DNA of 28,879 nucleotides from a virus: the IMG/VR virus record IMGVR_UViG_3300044641_009159, positions 1 through 28,879 of that record; one strand, given 5' to 3'. The stretch's first letter is position 1; each line of letters starts with the position of its first letter. The position numbers and the translations under genes are program-made. Positions 6,251 through 11,304 of this stretch are shown in pieces. The notes below the pieces were generated by a model. That model did no database searches. It saw only the letters and a program-made list of their open reading frames with translations, and had not been told where the DNA came from.

Positions 6251-6670
6251 TTATTTATCAAGAGCGTGTTCTTGAAAAACATAGTGTCCGCCGCGTCGAC
6301 TACTTACCCAATTTAGATGCCACATCATGTCATTTTTCTGCATGGCTCGAATGATTGCTTCGTTGCCACTCCAGCCTGCGGTGCTAATGCTGTGTTCCTT
6401 GACTATTACAATTTTTTCGCCTCGATGCGGTTGTCTTACTTCGGCGGTGCTCCAGCCCCAGTCCCGCATGTACCACAGACCTCGAATGAAGTCGAACCAA
6501 CCCGGTATGTCATCCCAATGCCAGAGCTCAACAATCTCTAGAGCGTCTTCGGTAGGATAGCCATCGTCGTCTATGTAGTCCGCAGCCTCCATGAGCTCGG
6601 CAATTCGGGCCTGACGCTGCCGCAGTTGTATCTCAAATTTTTCTTGCCAGGCTTGGGATACGTCGCTCAT
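6251..6670 (-). CDS. Phage hypothetical protein, W-rich
   Basis: A 139-residue protein from ATG 6670 (MSDVSQAWQEKFEIQL). An earlier in-frame ATG at 6709 would lie inside the upstream gene, whereas 6670 overlaps its stop as ATGA. An N-terminal amphipathic helix is followed by an acidic segment (YIDDDGYPTEDALEIVELW) and many tryptophans (HWDDIPGWFDFIRGLWYMRDWGW). It is soluble. Its C-terminus (HALDK-stop) overlaps the late promoter of the next gene. I do not recognise a family with known function. Confidence 0.8.
   Translation of the reverse strand: MSDVSQAWQEKFEIQLRQRQARIAELMEAADYIDDDGYPTEDALEIVELWHWDDIPGWFDFIRGLWYMRDWGWSTAEVRQPHRGEKIVIVKEHSISTAGWSGNEAIIRAMQKNDMMWHLNWVSSRRGGHYVFQEHALDK
6252..6259 (-). 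promoter_or_regulatory. T4-type late promoter motif GATAAATA
   Basis: Exact NATAAATA on the minus strand. It overlaps the last codons and stop (GAT AAA TAA) of the upstream gene and stands 30 nt before the S11 peptidase start. Confidence 0.7.
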
Positions 6671-6789
6671 GATATAATAAACGCCAGAGTTAGTAGTATT
6701 GCCAGCCACTCAACTAAGGTGAAGTGTAGCCAAGCGTCCAATACACCTGGAAAGTGCTGATACATCCATGCTTGAAATCGCCACAGCAT
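6667..6789 (-). CDS. Small single-span membrane protein, 40 aa
   Basis: A 40-residue frame MLWRFQAWMYQHFPG with a C-terminal hydrophobic helix (LVEWLAILLTLAFIIS, about residues 25-40). AGGAG lies seven bases before the ATG and the stop overlaps the next start by ATGA. The frame is open much further upstream, but that part overlaps two other small genes and looks like shadow. It is a probable inner-membrane peptide of unknown role. Confidence 0.65.
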   Translation of the reverse strand: MLWRFQAWMYQHFPGVLDAWLHFTLVEWLAILLTLAFIIS

Positions 6790-6803
6790 CGTCGTCTCCT
6801 CAA

Positions 6804-6938
6804 TTAAGGTTCCTTCTTTTCCGCAGGCTGCACTATGGCCGGCGGTGGCTCCGGCGGCCATATCTTGTCCTTGATGTAACTTGCTCCGAACCATCCCCAG
6901 GCAGAGAAAAATCCCCACATGACGATTTCCGCAATCAT
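6804..6938 (-). CDS. Small membrane-anchored protein, 44 aa
   Basis: A 44-residue frame MIAEIVMWGFFSAWGWFGASY, followed by IKDKIWPPEPPP and a Lys/Glu tail. The first 22 residues form a hydrophobic membrane segment rich in Trp and Phe. The proline-rich soluble tail resembles small phage proteins of the form GFFSAxGWxGAxxIxDxxxPPEP seen in several T4-like and other phage genomes. Its ATG overlaps the stop of the gene before it. Function is unknown. Confidence 0.7.
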   Translation of the reverse strand: MIAEIVMWGFFSAWGWFGASYIKDKIWPPEPPPAIVQPAEKKEP

Positions 6939-7099
6939 CTACACACCGCCTGAATTTCAGCACTGGTCATGCCGCGCTGCATGGCCAGACTGCGACACTC
7001 CTGTCGGTGATTGCTGTCTATTACTGCGGTGATAAAAATCATGGCAAAAAGCAAAAGAATGCCGGCTATAAAAACTATGGGTCCTTTGATGTCATTCAT
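6935..7099 (-). CDS. Small membrane-anchored protein, 54 aa
   Basis: A 54-residue frame starting MNDIKGPIVFIAGILLLFAMIF. One transmembrane helix lies at about residues 7-26, followed by a soluble part with two cysteines (QECRSLAMQRGMTSAEIQAVCR). A C...AxxxGxxxxxIxxxC tail after an N-terminal anchor is a recurring design in small phage membrane proteins. Its ATG overlaps the stop of the large gene before it by one base (TAATG) and its stop overlaps the next start by ATGA. Function is unknown. Confidence 0.7.
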   Translation of the reverse strand: MNDIKGPIVFIAGILLLFAMIFITAVIDSNHRQECRSLAMQRGMTSAEIQAVCR

Positions 7100-8193
7100 T
7101 ACAATGTCCTTAAAAGAAGAGTGTCTTCGTTGATGCGACCGTTCAATGCTGTCTCGGTGGTGCTGAGATCGGTAAGTATGCGTCGCAGTGCAACCTTACC
7201 AGCAGACAAAACCTTGGGAATTACCTCAGCGGGTTTACGCAGAGTGCGTTGACGACTCTGTTCCGGATCCCAGCCCTGCAGGCTCGTGCCCTTGACACTA
7301 AATCCCGCGGGCCCGACAGCGTGATATACACCGAGCCGGCGAGTCTTGATGTTATAGACCCAGAGCTGTTGCGTACCTACGATGCTGGCCGGCAGCACAC
7401 TCTTGAGTCCGAGCTCGGCGAACTCCGCACAATGTTTGATCTTGGCCACCTGTTCGCCTGCGGGCTTGGCCTTCTTTACGCGAATCTTGCGATTGGCTTT
7501 CTTGAAGTTGGCATAGCGTTCCGCATCTTGAATGACCTGATCATACCATTTTGTCAAGGCCGTAATTTGTCGTTTCTTTAGGTGTCCGTATCCTTCTCGG
7601 AGTTGCTCGTCTGTGTCCATAGCATCAAGCTCAGCCAGACGACGACGGCAAAGGTCAATCGCCGCCGCCATGTACTGTCGAGCGACATTGCCAGCTTGAC
7701 AACGGCGAAAGAAATCAAAGCCGTTGTTAACGTAGCCGTTAAGGATAAAGTCATCGAGTTCTCCTTCGAGGTCGCCTAAAAATTCGGCCTGACGTTCGGC
7801 CATGCTGTCTTGAATGCTGCGCTTCACCACCGGCTCGGGTTCGACCTCGGCCTGTACCTGCACGGGACGACTCATGCAACGATCTAGATGTTCACGAAAC
7901 CGCTGCATGAAGTCTTCGGAAAAAGTCGATCCCTGCAGCAGCATGCGAGCCATCCAGCCATAGGTCAGCACAAACTCATTGGTGTTGATGGCATCCCATT
8001 CCTTGACGCGGCGCGCGTCGTTCTTCTTTAGCCAGGCTCGTACATAGGCCACCGCGTCCTTGCGATCCTTTTCATAGCTGTACCAATTAAAGGTCTGCAT
8101 CAAGATACCGCGTTCCGCATCGCCGGCATAGTCACGGGGCTTGGGTTCGGCTCCGCTAACCTTGGCCATGATGGCATCAACGCGTTCACTCAT
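7099..8193 (-). CDS. Conserved T4-like phage protein of unknown function
   Basis: A 364-residue soluble protein that I recognise as a conserved hypothetical type in T4-like cyanophages and relatives. It has an alpha-helical N-terminal half (SYEKDRKDAVAYVRAW, LTYGWMARMLLQGSTF), a proline/glutamate linker near residues 110-122, and a helical middle with a QAGNVARQY block. A beta-rich C-terminal domain contains LPASIVGTQQLWVYN, KTRRLGVYHAVG and VKGTSLQGWDP. The start is supported by GGAG six bases before ATG. It overlaps the upstream gene by 8 nt. The role is unknown; it is not obviously an enzyme. Confidence 0.85.
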   Translation of the reverse strand: MSERVDAIMAKVSGAEPKPRDYAGDAERGILMQTFNWYSYEKDRKDAVAYVRAWLKKNDARRVKEWDAINTNEFVLTYGWMARMLLQGSTFSEDFMQRFREHLDRCMSRPVQVQAEVEPEPVVKRSIQDSMAERQAEFLGDLEGELDDFILNGYVNNGFDFFRRCQAGNVARQYMAAAIDLCRRRLAELDAMDTDEQLREGYGHLKKRQITALTKWYDQVIQDAERYANFKKANRKIRVKKAKPAGEQVAKIKHCAEFAELGLKSVLPASIVGTQQLWVYNIKTRRLGVYHAVGPAGFSVKGTSLQGWDPEQSRQRTLRKPAEVIPKVLSAGKVALRRILTDLSTTETALNGRINEDTLLLRTL

Positions 8194-8515
8194 GCAGGTC
8201 TCCGAGACTGAAGCTGAATTGACGAATACTATCCCAGCGGAAACTGCGCCAGGCCTTCTTGTCTAGATCCCACACACTCTGTGCGGCTTCGCTGGTCTTG
8301 CGCTGCGGAGTCTCCGCACTTTCTACCACGGGAATGAGGTCTGGATGCAGGGTACAGTGCAGCCAGCGTTCCGAACCGTCGGCTTTGGTGAAGCAGACAT
8401 TGACTCGCTCCGTGCGGAGCACACCGCGAAACCATTCACGGAAATTAGTCTGTTCTTCGTCACTGGCTGTGCTGTACCAGTTAGGGTTCCAAATATCGAG
8501 AACTGGATTACTCAT
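8186..8515 (-). CDS. WYL_2/DUF2693-like SH3-fold protein
   Basis: A 109-residue protein. After an N-terminal helix (DEEQTNFREWFRGVLRTE) comes a small beta domain: VNVCFTKADGSERWLHCTLHPDLIPV, a charged loop, then SVWDLDKKAWRSFRWDSIRQFSF. That pattern (TFxKxDGxxRxxxCTLxPxLIP followed by VWDxxxxAWRSFRWDS) matches the small SH3-like beta-barrel proteins annotated in phages as DUF2693 or WYL_2. These are thought to bind nucleic acid or another protein, but no reaction is known. Overlaps with both neighbours (4 and 8 nt) suggest one operon. A perfect promoter at 8579-8607 sits inside the preceding gene and would feed this one. Confidence 0.75.
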   Translation of the reverse strand: MSNPVLDIWNPNWYSTASDEEQTNFREWFRGVLRTERVNVCFTKADGSERWLHCTLHPDLIPVVESAETPQRKTSEAAQSVWDLDKKAWRSFRWDSIRQFSFSLGDLHE

Positions 8516-8745
8516 CGTACAAACCTTTCACAAATATAGCGCTTGGCTTCGCGCACGCTTTTAAATTTTTCGTCGTTGATTATAATGGACTTTCCCTGCA
8601 GTGTCAAGTTAAATTTATCGGTGCGGAATACATAGACTTTTTTGCCCTGCACCGTATCCTTGCTGTACTGGTGATCAAAGCCCGCAAAATACAGCGTGTC
8701 CATCAACTCGTCGCGATTCTGCAGGGCAATAAATGCGTCGTTCAT
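8512..8745 (-). CDS. Small phage hypothetical protein with internal promoter
   Basis: A 77-residue soluble protein MNDAFIALQNRDELMDTLYFAGF. It appears mixed alpha/beta, with KVYVFRTDKFNLTLQGKSIIIND and a C-terminal helix VREAKRYICERF. The segment that codes for NLTLQGKSIII also carries an exact TTGACA-17-TATAAT promoter on the same strand. Its stop overlaps the next start by ATGA and its start coincides with the end of the upstream gene. No family recognised. Confidence 0.75.
   Translation of the reverse strand: MNDAFIALQNRDELMDTLYFAGFDHQYSKDTVQGKKVYVFRTDKFNLTLQGKSIIINDEKFKSVREAKRYICERFVR
8579..8607 (-). promoter_or_regulatory. Perfect consensus sigma-70 promoter, intragenic
   Basis: TTGACA (8607-8602), 17-nt spacer, TATAAT (8584-8579), both exact, inside the gene at 8512-8745. 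Transcription would start near 8572, ahead of the SH3-fold gene at 8515. Confidence 0.75.
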
Positions 8746-9029
8746 CAGTGTATCCTAAATTTTTGGAGGTAGTCAGTGGCCTGGCTGTAGTCATTGTCCA
8801 TGAGCAGCAGGCGATCAAATTGTTCCAATAAAACCAAGATGATCAGACTGTCAACCTGCTGGCTTAACCGCAGCGGCAAACTGTCCTGCCACTCGTGCAG
8901 ATCTTCTTCGGAGTCAAAACTCCACATGGCATCCAAGAGCTCAACCTGTTCCAAGGTAAGACCGTTAATTTCGATTCCGCGGTCACTGCGTTCATTGCTG
9001 GATAATTTCTTGCTGCGGTATCCGCTCAT
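8745..9029 (-). CDS. Small acidic helical phage protein
   Basis: A 94-residue protein from ATG 9029 (MSGYRSKKLSSNERSD). The frame is open upstream to 9188 but that part overlaps the previous gene. GGAG lies six bases before this ATG, which follows the previous stop after one base. The body is acidic and helical (LTLEQVELLDAMWSFDSEEDLHEW, LIILVLLEQFDRLLLMDND). The hydrophobic run LIILVLLEQF is short and broken by charge, so a soluble leucine-rich helix is more likely than a membrane span. Function unknown. Confidence 0.75.
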   Translation of the reverse strand: MSGYRSKKLSSNERSDRGIEINGLTLEQVELLDAMWSFDSEEDLHEWQDSLPLRLSQQVDSLIILVLLEQFDRLLLMDNDYSQATDYLQKFRIH

Positions 9030-9030
9030 C

Positions 9031-9357
9031 TTAGGCTCCGTAGATTTGTTCACGTGCACAGGCCATGACTTCTTCGACATCAACCTTGATGCTGCGACTA
9101 AAACGCACATCTTTGTCGTTGCGTTCCAGCATGCTAAATTTACCGAATTTGGTGGGCTTGAGCGCCTTGGCCTTGCCACCCTTGCCATAGGTCACCATGG
9201 TGCCGGTGGTTGAACAGAAATAATAGCTGTTATAGGCCATGTCTACACCACGACCCTCGACATTGACTCGCTTGAGCTTGTAGCCCAGCAGCGGTCCCAG
9301 CTTGCCTTCGACGAAAATAGTATCTGGATTGGTGTTAAATTCAGCATAGCGTTTCAT
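9031..9357 (-). CDS. Phage hypothetical protein, basic beta-type
   Basis: A 108-residue protein from ATG 9357 (MKRYAEFNTNPDTIF). The frame continues upstream to 9390, but that segment overlaps the small membrane gene 9359-9451 and the initiation region of the promoter at 9393-9421, so the inner ATG is preferred. AAAGG lies about 10 bases before it. The protein looks beta-rich (LLGYKLKRVNVEG, SYYFCSTTGTMVTYG) with a Lys/Gly section (GKGGKAKALKPTKFGKF). No family recognised. Confidence 0.75.
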   Translation of the reverse strand: MKRYAEFNTNPDTIFVEGKLGPLLGYKLKRVNVEGRGVDMAYNSYYFCSTTGTMVTYGKGGKAKALKPTKFGKFSMLERNDKDVRFSRSIKVDVEEVMACAREQIYGA

Positions 9358-9358
9358 A

Positions 9359-9451
9359 TCATCGACCCTTTCTATCTTGTTCAGCATCATAGATTATAAA
9401 CACTCCGCATATTACTGTCAAGACACAAAATACAATTTCTATGGTTTCCAT
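9359..9451 (-). CDS. Micro membrane protein, 30 aa
   Basis: A 30-residue frame METIEIVFCVLTVICGVFII followed by YDAEQDRKGR. It is a single hydrophobic helix (residues 5-20) with an acidic N-terminus and a charged tail. GGAG seven bases before the ATG supports translation, and the stop lies one base before the ATG of the next gene. The same DNA carries an exact TTGACA-17-TATAAT promoter. Too short for family recognition; likely an inner-membrane peptide. Confidence 0.6.
   Translation of the reverse strand: METIEIVFCVLTVICGVFIIYDAEQDRKGR
9393..9421 (-). promoter_or_regulatory. Perfect consensus sigma-70 promoter, inside a micro-gene
   Basis: TTGACA (9421-9416), 17-nt spacer, TATAAT (9398-9393), both exact. 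Transcription would start near 9386, about 29 nt before the gene at 9357. Confidence 0.8.
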
Positions 9452-9463
9452 GTCGTTCTCCAA

Positions 9464-9763
9464 TTACATTGACCAATAAGTTTCGCTCGATGGTGAGCAA
9501 TAATTCGGAGTGTCATAGCGTTCTTGGAACTCTCGACCACCGATCAGGTTCTTGCGGGTTACAAAGGTTTCAAAAACTTCTACAATGAAGCCTTGCTCAC
9601 GCTTAGCAGTCGCAACGGTGTTGATGTAGTCTCGGGTGCTGGGTGCAAAGTCTATGACTTCTACAAACCGCAGGCCCTTTTTGTTACGACCATAGCGTTC
9701 GTCTTTACGGATCCGGCGATCGGCTTTGAAAATTTCTAGGGTATAAGCTGTTAATTTCGACAT
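9464..9763 (-). CDS. Small basic phage hypothetical protein
   Basis: A 99-residue protein MSKLTAYTLEIFKADRRIRKDE. The N-terminal half is basic (RRIRKDERYGRNKKGLRF); the middle reads like beta-alpha-beta (VEVIDFAPSTRDYINTVATAKREQGFIVEVFETFV). The C-terminus is polar. AAGGAG about seven bases before the ATG and a sigma-70 promoter at 9793-9820 mark it as the first gene of an early unit. The basic start could fit nucleic-acid or host-factor binding, but that is only inference. Confidence 0.8.
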   Translation of the reverse strand: MSKLTAYTLEIFKADRRIRKDERYGRNKKGLRFVEVIDFAPSTRDYINTVATAKREQGFIVEVFETFVTRKNLIGGREFQERYDTPNYCSPSSETYWSM

Positions 9764-9792
9764 TTCGTTCTCTCCTTATTTACTATACCTCT

Positions 9793-9820
9793 ATTCTATA
9801 GGAACGAACCGAATTGTCAA
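9793..9820 (-). promoter_or_regulatory. Sigma-70-type early promoter overlapping a stop codon
   Basis: TTGACA (9820-9815), 16-nt spacer, TAGAAT (9798-9793). The TGA of TTGACA is the stop codon of the gene at 9817-10035. Leader ends in AAGGAG; member of the shared cassette family. Confidence 0.8.
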
Positions 9821-10035
9821 GCCTTTTCTGCCGCGTCGGAGGCATTGATCTGCTTGGCTTCTGCAACGGCTTTCTTGGGCTTGGGGTACTTTACGCACCA
9901 AAGACAGCGCGTACTGGGCCGACCTGAGAAGTATTCTTGTACATCGAAGCCCTGGAATCCACAGCCCAGACAAGTGAATTTCTTCATCTCGGGCTCTGCT
10001 GCGTGTTCTGCTGGCTTGCTTTTGCGTCTCGCCAT
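9817..10035 (-). CDS. Small zinc-ribbon-like protein
   Basis: A 72-residue basic protein with a CLGCGF pair (Cys22, Cys25) and a CLWC pair (Cys44, Cys47) about 18 residues later, the arrangement of a four-cysteine zinc ribbon. The N-terminus is Arg/Lys-rich (MARRKSKPAEH) and the C-terminus is Lys/Ala-rich. Small zinc ribbons in phages often bind DNA, RNA or host RNA polymerase, but which is unknown here. The stop codon TGA lies inside the -35 box of the next promoter. A 16-nt piece of its 3' region is repeated at 11282-11297. Confidence 0.75.
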   Translation of the reverse strand: MARRKSKPAEHAAEPEMKKFTCLGCGFQGFDVQEYFSGRPSTRCLWCVKYPKPKKAVAEAKQINASDAAEKA

Positions 10036-10044
10036 GTCGGACCC

Positions 10045-10173
10045 TTATTTCACGACTTCACGTGCGACCTTCTGCACCTTGTGTACTCCGCTGTCGGCCC
10101 AGTTAGCAAACCGCGATACGCCCACCGTAGCCACAACTATGCCGATGATGATGCCAACAAAGAGATTGGTCAT
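10045..10173 (-). CDS. Small membrane-anchored protein, 42 aa
   Basis: A 42-residue frame beginning MTNLFVGIIIGIVVATVGV, one N-terminal transmembrane helix (about residues 3-19), followed by an amphipathic tail SGVHKVQKVAREVVK. That design, helix plus DxGVxKVQxxxxE tail, is seen among small proteins of T4-like phages. The ATG overlaps the stop of the preceding gene by one base (TAATG). Function unknown. Confidence 0.7.
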   Translation of the reverse strand: MTNLFVGIIIGIVVATVGVSRFANWADSGVHKVQKVAREVVK

Positions 10174-10391
10174 TATACTACTCCGGCTGCCTCGGCAGCA
10201 AGTTTCTTAATGGCTCGACCCGCAGCTTCTCGGCTGTTGGTAAAGGCATAGTCGTCGCTGAGACTATTGAAGCCTTGGAACAACTCCCACTCATCGTTGA
10301 CCAGCCATTCAACTCGAACATCGTAGGCTACATCGAACGGCGAACCAGCGTGCACGATTCGCACCTTGCCCCAGTCATTTACTATACGCAT
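10173..10391 (-). CDS. Small phage hypothetical protein
   Basis: A 72-residue soluble protein MRIVNDWGKVRIVHAGSPFDVAYDV. It is beta-rich at first (VRVEWLVNDEWELFQGF), then helical (REAAGRAIKKLAAEAAGVV). The first half resembles small phage proteins that form a short beta sheet carrying conserved Trp. The start is about 27 nt after a TTGACA-17-TACAAT promoter (10412-10440), with GGAG nine bases ahead. It overlaps the 50-residue gene upstream by 10 nt. Function unknown. Confidence 0.75.
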   Translation of the reverse strand: MRIVNDWGKVRIVHAGSPFDVAYDVRVEWLVNDEWELFQGFNSLSDDYAFTNSREAAGRAIKKLAAEAAGVV

Positions 10392-10534
10392 GCTTCCATC
10401 TCCAAAATTAGATTGTAAACTTTACTACGCTGCATGTCAATTCGTGCATTGGTTTCTTCGTCAAAGCAGCCAGCCTGTTCATCTAGATTGATCAATTCTT
10501 CATACATTAAATCCAACAGAGTTTTGTCGCTCAT
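10382..10534 (-). CDS. Small acidic helical protein, 50 aa
   Basis: A 50-residue frame MSDKTLLDLMYEELINLDEQAG with an excellent ribosome-binding site AAGGAGG four bases before ATG. It is acidic and helical throughout (ARIDMQRSKVYNLILEMEA) and soluble. The second half carries a near-perfect promoter at 10412-10440. The stop lies inside the next gene (10-nt overlap). Function is unknown, but the ribosome-binding site makes translation likely. Confidence 0.7.
   Translation of the reverse strand: MSDKTLLDLMYEELINLDEQAGCFDEETNARIDMQRSKVYNLILEMEACV
10412..10440 (-). promoter_or_regulatory. Sigma-70-type early promoter, intragenic
   Basis: TTGACA (10440-10435), 17-nt spacer, TACAAT (10417-10412), within the 50-residue gene. 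It drives the gene at 10391. Confidence 0.8.
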
Positions 10535-10543
10535 AATGCCTCC

Positions 10544-10861
10544 TTAGGCCCAGACAAGTTCTTTTGCGGGGAACATGATGCTACCGTCGTACTCCAGCTG
10601 ACTTTTTTCAAATTCCGTGAGTTCTGCTTCGCCGATCAAATCCCAGCCAATTACGGATTCCATATAGCCATCGTTGGCGGTTTCAATCTCATCGCGCAGA
10701 GCCATTACAGCCATGGTGGCTTCTTCTTCGTTCTTAATGCCCCGCACAACATATTCGTCGCCACCCTTGGCCTTCCAATAGGCCTCGTCACCCACACCCA
10801 GGGTGCCGTCTTCCCGCCAAGCATAATTTTCCCAGACCTGAGTAAGAATAACTAATTTCAT
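10544..10861 (-). CDS. Small acidic phage hypothetical protein
   Basis: A 105-residue acidic protein MKLVILTQVWENYAWREDGTL. The start LTQVWENYAWxxDG followed by YWKAKGGDEYVVRG resembles small T4-group and other phage hypotheticals. The middle is helical (EEEATMAVMALRDEIETAND). GGAG and a sigma-70 promoter at 10890-10917 mark it as the first cistron of a unit. An acidic early protein could be a host-factor inhibitor or DNA mimic, but this is speculation. Confidence 0.8.
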   Translation of the reverse strand: MKLVILTQVWENYAWREDGTLGVGDEAYWKAKGGDEYVVRGIKNEEEATMAVMALRDEIETANDGYMESVIGWDLIGEAELTEFEKSQLEYDGSIMFPAKELVWA

Positions 10862-10889
10862 ATCATCTCCTTTTCTTTACTATAACGCC

Positions 10890-10917
10890 ATTCTAGCATC
10901 ACGATTCGAATTGTCAA
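10890..10917 (-). promoter_or_regulatory. Sigma-70-type early promoter overlapping a stop codon
   Basis: TTGACA (10917-10912), 16-nt spacer, TAGAAT (10895-10890). The TGA in TTGACA is the stop codon of the gene at 10914-11234. Member of the shared promoter-leader family. Confidence 0.8.
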
Positions 10918-11234
10918 GCACTTCTACGACCGGTGTGATTCAGCGCCGGATCATATACTGAGATCAATTCGCGTTCTAGGGCATGAGCAGCAGCCTTACC
11001 TCTGACAACCTGGTAGATACCGTAGCTGTGAGCCACAGTACCGTATTTGACGATGCTGTTGCACAGAGCCCAGCCCTTGTCTTCGTTGAACGCACGCCAG
11101 ACGTGCTTTTGTATTCTAACCCGCAGGTCTTTCTTGCTGCGACCCGCTGTGATACCCACGTAACGATCACCGGTAACATTATTGATGATGACATATACTA
11201 TGTGGCAGCGATCGGTTCTTTTCTTTCTCATCAT
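10914..11234 (-). CDS. GIY-YIG nuclease-like protein
   Basis: A 106-residue basic protein that looks like a single GIY-YIG domain: HIVYVIINNVTGDRYVG carries Tyr14 and Tyr25 in the spacing of the GIY...YIG pair. Basic residues follow (RVRIQKH), then acidic candidates Glu88 or Glu90 and a late Asn99 (YDPALN). There is no extra DNA-binding domain, so this is a stand-alone nuclease domain or a small homing-type enzyme. The ATG at 11234 falls at the predicted transcription start of the promoter at 11241-11268 and has no ribosome-binding site, so its mRNA may be leaderless. Confidence 0.75.
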   Translation of the reverse strand: MMRKKRTDRCHIVYVIINNVTGDRYVGITAGRSKKDLRVRIQKHVWRAFNEDKGWALCNSIVKYGTVAHSYGIYQVVRGKAAAHALERELISVYDPALNHTGRRSA

Positions 11235-11240
11235 ACTACC

Positions 11241-11268
11241 ATTATAGCACCTTGCACCGAAATGTCAA
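11241..11268 (-). promoter_or_regulatory. Perfect consensus sigma-70 promoter
   Basis: TTGACA (11268-11263), 16-nt spacer, TATAAT (11246-11241). Its sequence from the -35 box through the spacer closely matches the promoter at 2198-2225. It ends 7 nt before the ATG of the small GIY-YIG gene. Confidence 0.9.
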
Positions 11269-11304
11269 GCCGTAGGAGACCCATTGATCTGCTTGGCATT
11301 TGCG

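Noticed and set aside
9358-9390. Longer N-terminus (MMLNKIERVDD) for the gene at 9031
   Set aside because: It overlaps a better supported micro-gene and begins at or before the predicted transcript start; the ATG at 9357 fits the promoter and gene junctions.
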